A DNA stretch of 40,877 nt. Source: an uncultured Collinsella sp. GTDB lineage: Bacteria > Actinomycetota > Coriobacteriia > Coriobacteriales > Coriobacteriaceae. Location of the stretch: the NCBI GenBank assembly GCA_958408685.1, contig CATYLC010000020.1, positions 1 through 40,877 on the forward strand, written 5' to 3'. The notes under the pieces are model-generated. The model saw only the letters and a program-made list of their open reading frames with translations, made no database searches and had not been told where the DNA came from. Every line of letters starts with the position of its first letter. The stretch's first letter is position 1. Both the position numbers and the translations under genes were made by a program. This document shows, one piece after another, positions 15,588 to 24,038 of the stretch.

Positions 15588-16485
15588 CGCAAAGAAACGT
15601 GGCGGATTGGGACGTGGACTCAATGCATTAGTCTCAGAGGCCGAGTACGAGACCGGTGGTTCGGCTGCATTGGCTTCAAATGCCGCATCTGAAACAAAAC
15701 TACCTATTGAGGATATCGTTCCCAACCCTAATCAGCCACGAATTCACTTTAACGAAACTGAACTTCGCGAGTTGAGTGAATCGATTCAGGAGCACGGGGT
15801 ATTGCAACCACTGTTGGTTCGCAAGCATGGAAACGGCTATGAGATTATTGCCGGTGAGCGTCGTTACCAGGCATCAAAACTTGCTGGCCTCGAAGAATTG
15901 CCTGTCATCATTAAGGAAGTTAATGATGAGGAAATGCTCGCTCTTGCACTTATCGAGAATCTTCAGCGTTCTGATTTGAACCCTGTCGAAGAGGCAAAGG
16001 GTTATCGTCAGCTCATTGATGCCAGCGGTATGACGCAGGAGGCGTTATCAAAGGCTGTCAGTAAGTCTCGTTCCGCAATTACAAATTCACTTCGTTTGTT
16101 AGATCTTCCCGAAGTCGTACAGCAGATGATTTTCGAAGGCAGGCTTACTGCTGGCCATGCAAGAGCGATTCTTGCAGTTCCATATGAGGATGCCAGGATT
16201 CGACTCGCTGAGAAAGTTGTCGCAGAAGGTCTTTCCGTTAGGGCGACAGAAAATCTTGCTCCGTTGTTTTCTGCCGGAGAGACGCCAAGGACTCCGAGGC
16301 CAGCAACACCTCAGTCATTCAAAAAGGCCGCTCGAGTACTTCGTCAAGTTTTCAACACGAATGTACGCGTGAAGAGCTCGCGTGGTAAGAACAAAATCGA
16401 AATCGAGTTCAAAGACGAGGAGGAGCTCTCCCGTATCCTTGGTGAAATGATTCAATTTGGGCAGGAGGATCAGGATGAAGAATAA
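15580..16485 (+). CDS. parB: Chromosome partitioning protein ParB/Spo0J
   Basis: CTP-dependent DNA clamp that loads at parS and spreads along DNA. The N-terminal RGGLGRGLNAL is the conserved ParA-stimulating segment. The CTP-binding part has the GERRYQA motif (92-98) and ENLQR (126-130). A helix-turn-helix follows at about 151-172 (MTQEALSKAVSKSRSAITNS), then the dimerisation C-terminus. Length 301 is typical. GTG 15580 overlaps parA, and the 3' end overlaps the next small gene by 11 bp. Confidence 0.96.
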   Translation: MPSAKKRGGLGRGLNALVSEAEYETGGSAALASNAASETKLPIEDIVPNPNQPRIHFNETELRELSESIQEHGVLQPLLVRKHGNGYEIIAGERRYQASKLAGLEELPVIIKEVNDEEMLALALIENLQRSDLNPVEEAKGYRQLIDASGMTQEALSKAVSKSRSAITNSLRLLDLPEVVQQMIFEGRLTAGHARAILAVPYEDARIRLAEKVVAEGLSVRATENLAPLFSAGETPRTPRPATPQSFKKAARVLRQVFNTNVRVKSSRGKNKIEIEFKDEEELSRILGEMIQFGQEDQDEE

Positions 16486-16729
16486 GGTTCTCGCGGTCGT
16501 TGCGTTGGCAACCACCGTCGTCACTGGTGCCTTTGCTGGTTATAAGCTTGCGACAGATGATGAACTTCGAGGTCGACTGTTGCGCGGAGCTCAGGATATC
16601 GTCGATACATCTAAGAAGAAAATGGATGTGATGACCGAAGATGTCGCCATGCGCACTGCTCAGGTGACTAAGAATCCTAAGATTAACCAAGACTGGGTTA
16701 ACCATCAGTGGGAAAACGTTGGTTATTAG
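16475..16729 (+). CDS. Small single-pass membrane protein of unknown function
   Basis: An 84-residue protein: one hydrophobic N-terminal segment (about residues 4-24, VLAVVALATTVVTGAFAGY) followed by a charged, probably helical tail. This recalls the loose YtxH-type layout but the family is not certain. ATG 16475 follows AGGAGG (16463-16468) and overlaps the parB end by 11 bp, so it is co-translated with parAB. Its function is not known; the coupling suggests an envelope-linked role near the segregation genes. Confidence 0.75.
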   Translation: MKNKVLAVVALATTVVTGAFAGYKLATDDELRGRLLRGAQDIVDTSKKKMDVMTEDVAMRTAQVTKNPKINQDWVNHQWENVGY

Positions 16730-16737
16730 GTACCTAA
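16726..16737. repeat. 12-bp perfect palindrome TTAGGTACCTAA, copy 2
   Basis: Identical to the palindrome at 13223-13234, including the following C. This copy contains the stop codon of the small membrane protein gene. Confidence 0.6.
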
Positions 16738-16759
16738 CAATTACGTGCCTATTTTGAAA

Positions 16760-16797
16760 GGGTCCTTGTCTGATTCATGAGACAAGGACCCCTTATT
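16760..16797 (+). terminator. Hairpin after the parAB genes, probable terminator
   Basis: A perfect 12-bp stem (16760-16771 with 16780-16791) with loop GATTCATG is followed by CTTATTTT, a modest T-rich tail. It lies 30 bases past the last gene of the parAB unit. Confidence 0.7.
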
Positions 16798-16839
16798 TTG
16801 GCTATAAAACTAAGATTGCGTAAATCGATCCAATAGTAT

Positions 16840-16887
16840 AAAAGAAAATGAAACAGCCCTGGTTGCATTATTTGCAACCAGGGCTGT
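16840..16887 (-). terminator. Terminator of rlmN
   Basis: A perfect 15-bp stem (16853-16867 with 16873-16887, five-base loop). Read on the minus strand it is followed by TTCATTTTCTTTTAT. It lies 38 bases past the rlmN stop. Confidence 0.8.
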
Positions 16888-16891
16888 CGGA

Positions 16892-16907
16892 TGTTTCACA
16901 TGAAACG
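16892..16907. promoter_or_regulatory. Degenerate parS-like site beside rlmN
   Basis: TGTTTCACATGAAACG matches 14 of 16 bases of parS. It lies in non-coding DNA between the rlmN stop and its terminator, about 2.2 kb from the perfect parS cluster. Confidence 0.5.
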
Positions 16908-16925
16908 TTTTGGGGCGCGACTCCC

Positions 16926-17978
16926 CTATGCGTTCTTCTGGACCTTGAAACGTTGCTTCAGCTGACCGCAGGCGGCATCAATATCATTGCCGCGCGAGTT
17001 ACGGATCGTGGTCTCGATGCCACGAGACTCAAGGCGGCGCTGAAGATCCTCGACCTTATGAATCGGAGACGGCTTGAGCGGGCTGCCCTCGATGTCGTTG
17101 AGCTGAATAAGGTTGACGTGGCACAGCGTGCCTTCGCAGAAGTCGCAGAGCGCCTGCATCTCGGGATTCGTGTCGTTGACGCCTTCGATCATGGCATACT
17201 CATAGGTCGGGCGGCGTCCAGTCTTTTCGGTGTAGAGCTGAAGCGCCTCGTGAAGGCGGAGCAGCGTGTACTTCTTAACACCGGGCATGAGCTTATTGCG
17301 CGTCGACTGGATGGCGGAATGCAGGGAAACGGCAAGCGTAAACTGCTCGGGGATGTCGGCAAATTTGCGAATACCGGGAATAACGCCGCTGGTAGAGACG
17401 GTGAGGTGACGAGCGCCGATACCGATGCCATCGGGGTCGTTGAGGATTCGCAATGCCTTGAGAACCTCGTCGTAGTTGGCAAACGGCTCGCCCTGACCCA
17501 TGAAGACAACGCTCGTGGCACGTTCGCCAAAGTCGTTGGATACATGAAGTACCTGGTCGACGATCTCTTGAGCGGTCAGAGAGCGCTTGAGGCCGTTGAG
17601 ACCGGTAGCGCAAAAGGCACAGCCCATGCCACAGCCTGCCTGGGTGGAAACGCAGACGGAAAGCTTGTTACGACGGGGCATGCCGACGGTCTCGACGGAA
17701 ACGCCGTCGTGGTACTCGAGCAGATACTTGCGAGAGCCATCTTTGGAAACCTGCTTGGTGAGTTCAGTCGGCGTGTCAAAGGCAAAAGCCTCTTTAAGCT
17801 GCTCGCGGAAAGCCTTGGGAAGGTTGGTCATATCGTCAAACGAACAAACGTTCTTCTCAAAGACCCATTCGATGAGCTGCTTCGCGCGGAAGGCGGGCTG
17901 GCCAAGCTCGGCCACGAGCTCGCGAATATCGTTTTGGCTCAAGTCGCGAATGTCCTGAGATTTAGTCCTGGGATTCAT
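16926..17978 (-). CDS. rlmN: Dual-specificity 23S rRNA/tRNA adenine-C2 methyltransferase RlmN
   Basis: Radical SAM enzyme that methylates A2503 of 23S rRNA and A37 of some tRNAs. The 4Fe-4S cluster cysteines are C116, C120 and C123 in the CxxxCxxC motif (QAGCGMGCAFCATG). FMGQGEPFANYDEVLKAL and the C-terminal RGNDIDAACGQL, which supplies the second catalytic cysteine, are intact. Length 350 is normal. It is transcribed toward the origin, against the parAB genes, from a short divergent region shared with ddl. Confidence 0.96.
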   Translation of the reverse strand: MNPRTKSQDIRDLSQNDIRELVAELGQPAFRAKQLIEWVFEKNVCSFDDMTNLPKAFREQLKEAFAFDTPTELTKQVSKDGSRKYLLEYHDGVSVETVGMPRRNKLSVCVSTQAGCGMGCAFCATGLNGLKRSLTAQEIVDQVLHVSNDFGERATSVVFMGQGEPFANYDEVLKALRILNDPDGIGIGARHLTVSTSGVIPGIRKFADIPEQFTLAVSLHSAIQSTRNKLMPGVKKYTLLRLHEALQLYTEKTGRRPTYEYAMIEGVNDTNPEMQALCDFCEGTLCHVNLIQLNDIEGSPLKPSPIHKVEDLQRRLESRGIETTIRNSRGNDIDAACGQLKQRFKVQKNA

Positions 17979-17993
17979 GGAAGCCTTTCGATT

Positions 17994-18023
17994 TTGGGGA
18001 AACGTAGAGGGTATCGCTACAAT
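17994..18023 (+). promoter_or_regulatory. Possible ddl promoter
   Basis: TTGGGG (17994-17999) and TACAAT (18018-18023) are 18 bp apart, ending 40 bases before the ddl start. The -10 is good and the -35 is partial. Confidence 0.5.
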
Positions 18024-18063
18024 ATGGTATCAGCTGCAGAAATTATAGAGGAGGAGTCTGCCC

Positions 18064-19029
18064 ATGCCGGGTAAAAGCCTAGAGAACATGCACGTAGCGG
18101 TCTTGGCGGGCGGTCATTCCGCCGAGCGCGAGATCTCGCTCAATTCGGGAAAGAACGTCGTGGTTGCCTTGAAGGAGGCCGGCTACACTTCGGTGGAGCT
18201 GCTCGACACGGCCGCTGATGACTTTATGGTAACCATGGCGACCGGCGGCTTTGACGTGGCGTTTATCGCCATGCACGGTGCCGGCGGCGAGGATGGCGCC
18301 ATGCAAGGCGCCATGGAGACCCTGGGTATCCCCTACACGGCTTCGGGCGTGCTTGCCAGCGCCTGCGGTGCCGACAAGGAGGTCTCTAAGCTCCTGTACG
18401 CCAAGGCGGGCATTCCCATTGCCCCCGGCCTTGCGCTCGAGGTGGGCGATGAAGTCGATATCGATCATATCGTCGAGGTTTGTGGCGAGCGCTGCTTTGT
18501 GAAACCGGCCGTAAACGGTTCCAGCTATGGCATTTCCCTGGTCCATGAGCCCTCCGAGCTGCCCGCGGCTATCGCCAAGGCGTTTGAGTACGGCGACAAA
18601 GTGCTGGTCGAGAAGTGCATCGAGGGTACCGAGATTACCGTCGGCGTATACGGCGAAGATGACGTGCGCGCCCTGCCGATCGTTGAGATCCGTAAGCCCG
18701 AGGACTGTGAGTTCTACGATCTGGACGTGAAGTATGTCGACCCCACGGACATCCATCGCATTCCGGCGCAGATTTCGCCCGAGAACTACGCTCGTGCCCA
18801 GGAGCTTGCCTGTGCCGCCCATAGGGCGCTCGGTTGCCTGGGTATCTCGCGCAGCGATTTTATCGTGAGCGAGGACGGCCCCGTTATCCTCGAGACCAAT
18901 ACCATTCCCGGCATGACCGATACGTCGCTGTATCCGGATGAGATCCGCCACACCGATGACATGACGTTCCCGCAGGTCTGTGACAGTCTGATTCGTATGG
19001 GACTTCGTCGAGCGGGCGTTGCATGCTAA
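18064..19029 (+). CDS. ddl: D-alanine--D-alanine ligase
   Basis: ATP-grasp ligase that makes the D-Ala-D-Ala dipeptide for peptidoglycan precursors. The N-terminus has AVLAGGHSAEREISLNSG. The family motif ending KPAVNGSSYGIS (near 145) is standard, as are EKCIEGTEITVGV and the C-terminal ETNTIPGMTDTSLYP, which holds the magnesium-binding Glu and Asn. Length 321 is normal. ATG 18064 follows GAGGAGG. It overlaps the next gene by 7 bp, so a cell-wall gene and a DNA-repair helicase share a transcript. Confidence 0.95.
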   Translation: MPGKSLENMHVAVLAGGHSAEREISLNSGKNVVVALKEAGYTSVELLDTAADDFMVTMATGGFDVAFIAMHGAGGEDGAMQGAMETLGIPYTASGVLASACGADKEVSKLLYAKAGIPIAPGLALEVGDEVDIDHIVEVCGERCFVKPAVNGSSYGISLVHEPSELPAAIAKAFEYGDKVLVEKCIEGTEITVGVYGEDDVRALPIVEIRKPEDCEFYDLDVKYVDPTDIHRIPAQISPENYARAQELACAAHRALGCLGISRSDFIVSEDGPVILETNTIPGMTDTSLYPDEIRHTDDMTFPQVCDSLIRMGLRRAGVAC

Positions 19030-21917
19030 TCGAGGACGCTGTTTCGTCGGGAACGCCGCAGTTTGTCATCGATTCCTATGCCACGCTTGCCGAGCGCGCC
19101 AAAACCCAATCGTTTGGTCTCATCGAGGAAGATGTTATCGTCCTCGATACCGAGACCACGGGTCTTTCGGTGCAGGACAACGAGCTTATTGAGATATCGG
19201 CGGCCCGCCTTTCGGGCCGCGAGATCGTCGACCGCTTCGATACCTTTGTGCATCCCAAGCAGCTGATTCCCGCCGAGATTACCGAGCTCACGAGCATTAC
19301 AAATGCCGATGTGGCAGATGCCCCGTCGGCCGTCGAGGCCGTGGCCGCTCTCGCCGACTTTGTCGGTGGTTGCCCGGTGATTGCACATAACGCCACCTTC
19401 GACCGTTCGTTTATCGAGTCGGTCAAGGGCGGTGTCAACGTCAGCGACATCTGGATCGATTCGCTGGCACTGTCGCGCATCGCGCTTCCGCGCCTGGCCT
19501 CGCATAAGCTGTCTTTCATGGCCGACCTGTTTGGCTGCGACTCGGTGTCGCACCGCGCCAACGCCGATGTCGACGCCCTGTGTGGTGTGTGGCGCATCTT
19601 GCTCGTGGCGCTCACCGACTTGCCCCAGGGCTTAATGGCGCGCCTGGCCGACATGCATCCCGACGTACCCTGGTCCTATCGTCCCATCTTTTCGTTCTTG
19701 GCGGGACAGAACCCCGGTTCCATCTTCTCTCTCAGTGCTGCCCGCGCCGACGTACTCAAGGCCGATCGGGCCGATGATCGCGTTGATGCGGACGAGCTAC
19801 CGGTCCTTAAGATGCCGAGCCGCGAGGAAATCGAGGCGGACTATGCCCCGGGCGGCCTGGTTAATCGCATGTATCCCACGTACGAGCCGCGCGATGAGCA
19901 GATCGCGATGGCGCTCGAGGTCCGTGACGCACTCGTTACGGGAACGCATCGCGTGATTGAGGCGGGCACAGGCGTCGGCAAATCGATGGCTTACCTGGTG
20001 CCTTTTGCCGAGGCCGCACGCCGCAACAACATCACGGTTGGTATCGCGACTAAATCGAATAATCTTGCGGACCAGCTCATGTATCATGAGCTGCCCAAAC
20101 TTGCCGAGCAGCTGGACGGAGGTCTGTCGTTTTGCGCCCTCAAGGGCTATGACCACTATCCATGCTTGCGCAAGCTTGAGCGCATGAGCCGCGGCCAAGT
20201 CGAAATTACGACCAAGCGTGATCCTGCCGACACGCTTACGGCAGTCGCGGTCATCATGGCGTACGTGTGTCAGTCGGCTGATGGCGACCTCGACTCGCTC
20301 GGCATTCGCTGGCGCAGCGTCAACCGTCCCGACTTTACGACGGCGTCGCGCGAGTGTGCCCGTCGTCTATGCCCGTTTTTCCCCGATAAATGCCTGGTCC
20401 ACGGCGCCCGCCGTCGCGCGGCGCATGCCGATGTAGTGGTCACCAACCATTCCCTGCTGTTCCGCAATGTTGCGGCCGAGGGCAGAATCTTGCCTCCGAT
20501 TCGTCACTGGGTAATCGATGAGGCCCACTCCATCGAGCGCGAGGCACGCCGTCAATGGGCGCGCGTGGTGTCGGCGGATGAATCGCGCGTTCTGTTTGAG
20601 CGCCTGGGTGGCTCGAGCACCGGTGCACTGAGCCAGGTTTCCCGCGATTTGGCAACCTCGGAGGGCTCTACGATCTACCTGGGTCTTACCGCCAAGGCGA
20701 CGTCGGCGGTTGCACGTGCGAGCATGGCAATCGCCGACGTGTTTGACGGCGTTCGCGAGCTTGGCCGCCGTGCCCGCGGGGGCTATGACAATGCGAACCT
20801 ATGGATTGGCCCCGAGCTGCGCGAATCAGACGACTGGCATGATTTCTTACAGTCGGCCTACGCTGCCATCGACGCATTGGAACAAGCTGACAAGAGCGTC
20901 GACGCGCTGGTGCAAGCCGTCGCCGCCGACAAGCCCGAGGTTGTTGTCGACCTGGGTGATATCTCGCGCCGCCTGCATGAGCTGGCCGAGAACCTCAAGC
21001 TCATCATTGACGGTACCGACGAACACTACGTGTACTCGTTGCAAGTCAATCGCAGGCTGCGTGCCGGCGGCGAGTCGATGACCGCAGAGTGCATCGATAT
21101 TGGCGAGGCCTTGGCAACCGAGTGGCTGCCCGAGGTCCACACGGCTATCTTTGCATCGGCGACCATGACGGTTTCCAAGAGCTTTGAGCACTTTAACCAC
21201 GCTGTCGGCCTCGATCGCATCGGTGCCTCGACATCATCGTCGCTGCACTTGGATTCGAGCTACGACTTCGATTCGAATATGGCTGTAGTCGTTGCGGGCG
21301 ATATCCCCGATCCGCGCGATCGTGAGAGCTATCTTTCGGCGCTCGAGCGTGTGCTGGTCGACGCTCATCTTGCCATGGGCGGCTCGGTCCTCACGCTGTT
21401 CACCAACAGGCGTGACATGGAGGAGCTGTACGCTCGCGTCGAGCCCAAGATGGCTCGTGCAGGTTTGGAACTCAACTGCCAGCAGCGCAACTCGTCTCCT
21501 CGCCGTCTGCACGATCGCTTTATCAACGAACCGACCTCGTCGCTCTTTGCGCTCAAGGCCTTTTGGGAGGGGTTTGACGCCAGCGGCGAGACGCTGCGCT
21601 GCGTCATCATCCCCAAGCTGCCGTTCTCGAGTCCTACAGACCCGCTCTCATGCGAGCGCAATCTGCGCGAAGACCGCGCTTGGGCGCGCTATTCGCTGCC
21701 CGAGGCCGTGCTCGAGGTCAAGCAGGCAGCCGGTCGCCTCATTCGCTCATCGACCGATTGTGGCGTACTCATCTTGGCCGACCCGCGCCTGGTGACGAAG
21801 GGCTACGGCAAGAAATTCTTAACGTCGCTGCCCACGAGCTCCTATCAGCGCATCGAGTCGGCACAAATCGGGCACTATCTACAGCTGTGGCGCGCCCGCC
21901 ACGAGCGGCGCCGCTAA
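19023..21917 (+). CDS. DEDDh 3'-5' exonuclease fused to DinG-type helicase
   Basis: A 964-residue fusion. Residues about 35-200 form a DnaQ-like exonuclease with all five DEDDh residues: D42 and E44 (LDTETTG), D127 (HNATFD), H177 and D182 (HRANADVD). From about 285 comes an XPD/DinG superfamily-2 helicase: Walker A GTGVGKS (K320), DEAH box 499-502, and a C-terminal motif VI around QAAGRLIRSS. The four iron-sulfur cysteines lie at C381, C445, C450 and C457. Such fusions are widespread in Gram-positive bacteria (YoaA/DinG type, Staphylococcus form being a nuclease). By inference it resolves R-loops or damaged forks. The start ATG 19023 overlaps ddl. The 3' end overlaps the convergent WYL gene by 4 bp. 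No catalytic residue is missing, so both activities may be intact. Confidence 0.9.
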   Translation: MLIEDAVSSGTPQFVIDSYATLAERAKTQSFGLIEEDVIVLDTETTGLSVQDNELIEISAARLSGREIVDRFDTFVHPKQLIPAEITELTSITNADVADAPSAVEAVAALADFVGGCPVIAHNATFDRSFIESVKGGVNVSDIWIDSLALSRIALPRLASHKLSFMADLFGCDSVSHRANADVDALCGVWRILLVALTDLPQGLMARLADMHPDVPWSYRPIFSFLAGQNPGSIFSLSAARADVLKADRADDRVDADELPVLKMPSREEIEADYAPGGLVNRMYPTYEPRDEQIAMALEVRDALVTGTHRVIEAGTGVGKSMAYLVPFAEAARRNNITVGIATKSNNLADQLMYHELPKLAEQLDGGLSFCALKGYDHYPCLRKLERMSRGQVEITTKRDPADTLTAVAVIMAYVCQSADGDLDSLGIRWRSVNRPDFTTASRECARRLCPFFPDKCLVHGARRRAAHADVVVTNHSLLFRNVAAEGRILPPIRHWVIDEAHSIEREARRQWARVVSADESRVLFERLGGSSTGALSQVSRDLATSEGSTIYLGLTAKATSAVARASMAIADVFDGVRELGRRARGGYDNANLWIGPELRESDDWHDFLQSAYAAIDALEQADKSVDALVQAVAADKPEVVVDLGDISRRLHELAENLKLIIDGTDEHYVYSLQVNRRLRAGGESMTAECIDIGEALATEWLPEVHTAIFASATMTVSKSFEHFNHAVGLDRIGASTSSSLHLDSSYDFDSNMAVVVAGDIPDPRDRESYLSALERVLVDAHLAMGGSVLTLFTNRRDMEELYARVEPKMARAGLELNCQQRNSSPRRLHDRFINEPTSSLFALKAFWEGFDASGETLRCVIIPKLPFSSPTDPLSCERNLREDRAWARYSLPEAVLEVKQAAGRLIRSSTDCGVLILADPRLVTKGYGKKFLTSLPTSSYQRIESAQIGHYLQLWRARHERRR

Positions 21918-22831
21918 AGCGGACAGACGAGGGATTTTGCCATATCGCACAGACGCTCTGACAGGGCGGGGTCATCCAGGATGCGGATGGCCCCGCCCGC
22001 TGCGATTACCTGGCTTAACAGCCAGCGCTCGGAGCCGTAGCGCACATTTACTGTTGAGCTGTCCGCCCCATTGGGTTCAATCGACATGATGCCGGGCCAG
22101 TCTAGGCGCTCTGCCAAGGCGCGCGGCATGAGAAGCTTCGCGCTCCGCTCCGCCTGGGCGAGGGAGTCGTGGAGGGTCGCGGGCTCCGGTGCGTGGCGTA
22201 CGACGGAGTCGTCGGTCAAGACCAGGCCCTCGATTTTATCCATGCGATAGGTACGCTGTTCGTCGACCGCGACATCCCAGGCAATCAGATACGTTTGGTC
22301 GCCGTTTGTTGTGATGCGCAAGGGGTCGACCAAACGCTCGCGCGCTTGTGTGTCATCCATCGAGCGATAGGAGATGCGGCAGCGAACGCCGTCCCGAATG
22401 GCGCAGCTCAGCTGCTGCCAGTGCGATCCGTGGGCGACGGTGTCAAAGACGCGCTGGTTGTAACCGAGCTCTTTGGGAAGAAGGGCGCGCCGTATTCGAG
22501 CCGCAGCTTGGGGTTCGATCCCCAATGATTCAAGTTCATGGTTGAGCACAGCGCCCTCGGCGGCACTCAGGCGCAGCGGTAGCACGCGCCCCGCATCACC
22601 GGTGAGGACCACGCGCTCGCCGCGGCGTTCGCAGATAATACGTGCGCCCGATTCTCGGTCCGCAAGCGTCGAGACGATCTCGAGAATCTCGTCGAGTGAT
22701 GCCCCCGTGATATCAAAGCGGCTGCAAAGCTCGTCTCGTGTCATGCCATTCTCGCCGGCGGCGTAGAGGGCCTCCATGATGTCGATGGCGCGCGAGAGTC
22801 TTTGCTCGCTGGTGAGTTTACGCACGGGCAT
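21914..22831 (-). CDS. WYL-domain transcriptional regulator (second of a pair)
   Basis: A 305-residue regulator from ATG 22831 (MPVRKLTSEQRLSRA), preceded by GAAAGGAC. An earlier in-frame ATG at 22882 would add 17 non-conserved residues within the upstream gene. Residues about 5-70 resemble a winged helix, then a bridging helical part. The WYL domain follows at about 125-215, with a YLIAWD core and RTYRMDKIEGL. A WCX-like C-terminal extension ends the protein. WYL domains sense ligands, including single-stranded nucleic acid in the actinobacterial PafBC pair that controls DNA-damage genes. It overlaps the upstream WYL gene by 14 bp. A PafC-like role is an inference. Confidence 0.82.
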   Translation of the reverse strand: MPVRKLTSEQRLSRAIDIMEALYAAGENGMTRDELCSRFDITGASLDEILEIVSTLADRESGARIICERRGERVVLTGDAGRVLPLRLSAAEGAVLNHELESLGIEPQAAARIRRALLPKELGYNQRVFDTVAHGSHWQQLSCAIRDGVRCRISYRSMDDTQARERLVDPLRITTNGDQTYLIAWDVAVDEQRTYRMDKIEGLVLTDDSVVRHAPEPATLHDSLAQAERSAKLLMPRALAERLDWPGIMSIEPNGADSSTVNVRYGSERWLLSQVIAAGGAIRILDDPALSERLCDMAKSLVCPL

Positions 22832-23840
22832 GCTCGTGCACCGTCCTTTCGATGAGGTGATTCCACGCCTGCTTGAGAGCATCGGGGGCGACGGGCCTCA
22901 TGCCATCCATGGCATGGGCCATGCAAAACGAGGCTGCGGCTTCAAAGTCGCGCACGTCAACGGTCCAGGTCCACTCTGCTTCGGTGCGCATGAGTTCGCC
23001 TCGTCCGCGTGTGAGACCGCTGATCATATCGGCCTGCGCTTCACGCGCGAACGAGAACGTAGCCGCAACGGGTGGGCGGTCGGCAAAATCAAACTCAAAG
23101 AATAAGTAATCGTTGAGGTTGAAATCCGCAGGAATGGCGTAGGCCTTCGAAGGTCTCCAGGCGCGAACGATACGGTCGCAGCGGAATGTCCTGATGTCGT
23201 CGGTGGCATTGTCGAGGCCGCAGAAGTATGCCGTGCCCTCGCGCTCGAACATGCCGTAGACGCAAACGGTCCGCTCGCGTTGTTCGCCGCGTCCGTTTTG
23301 GTACAAAAAGCGCAGCGCGCAACGCTCGGCAAAGGCACTCCATACCGCATCGACGGCGGGAGAGCGGCGGATCGGTGCCTCTCCTGTCGTCGACATGCCG
23401 GTGAGGTAGGCAATCTTGGAGCGAATGTCGGCAAGCGGCGCGGCAAAGGTGGATGAGCCTGCTGCGAGTGTCTGGTCGATGGCATTGAGCAGGATGTCGG
23501 CATCGTCTGCGGTGATGAGACCGCCCGCGGCAAACGTGTGCTCGCGGTCGATCGTCCACGCGCTCTCCTCGGTTTCCTGCGCTCCGGCAGCACGAACCTC
23601 CCTGATAACGATGCCGCGTTCGAGCAGCTTGTCGCGATCGCGGCGGAACTTGCGCTTGTCTGAGTCGATATTGCCCGAGCCATATCCCAAATCGGAATCC
23701 AGGACGATTTGCTCGGTCGTCAGCGGTTCGGGAGAACTGTTGAGTACAAAGAAAAGGTTGAGGATGCGCTGAGCCGTTTTATCGAAACCGGGCTCGGGTG
23801 CCCCCTTTTTAATTGTCGCGGTCGCGTCGCTTGCCGTCAT
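22818..23840 (-). CDS. WYL-domain transcriptional regulator (first of a pair)
   Basis: A 340-residue regulator starting at ATG 23840 with GAGG nine bases upstream. The N-terminus (about 20-85) fits a winged helix (QRILNLFFVLNSSPEPLTTEQ region, used only to locate it), followed by an arginine- and lysine-rich helix. The WYL-type domain at about 170-250 reads AYFCGLDNATDDIRTFRCDRI. It precedes the other WYL gene with a 14-bp overlap, like the pafB-pafC pair of actinobacteria. The pair is convergent with the exonuclease-helicase gene and divergent from the M28-like gene. Target genes are not known. Confidence 0.82.
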   Translation of the reverse strand: MTASDATATIKKGAPEPGFDKTAQRILNLFFVLNSSPEPLTTEQIVLDSDLGYGSGNIDSDKRKFRRDRDKLLERGIVIREVRAAGAQETEESAWTIDREHTFAAGGLITADDADILLNAIDQTLAAGSSTFAAPLADIRSKIAYLTGMSTTGEAPIRRSPAVDAVWSAFAERCALRFLYQNGRGEQRERTVCVYGMFEREGTAYFCGLDNATDDIRTFRCDRIVRAWRPSKAYAIPADFNLNDYLFFEFDFADRPPVAATFSFAREAQADMISGLTRGRGELMRTEAEWTWTVDVRDFEAAASFCMAHAMDGMRPVAPDALKQAWNHLIERTVHEHARA

Positions 23841-24038
23841 AGAATCCTCGCATGAGAAGGTCGTTTGATGCCATGATTTTAGTCCGATATGGAGATTAGG
23901 CTATATCCTTGTCCGCTCGCGGCGTTAAGATGGCCCGAATTCGGTCGTTTGCGCTCGCTCGGGGTATACTTTCGACTATATACGGTTCTAATGTGCATGC
24001 ATTGGGCCTATTTGTCGGATTATGGATGTGGAGCGCAC

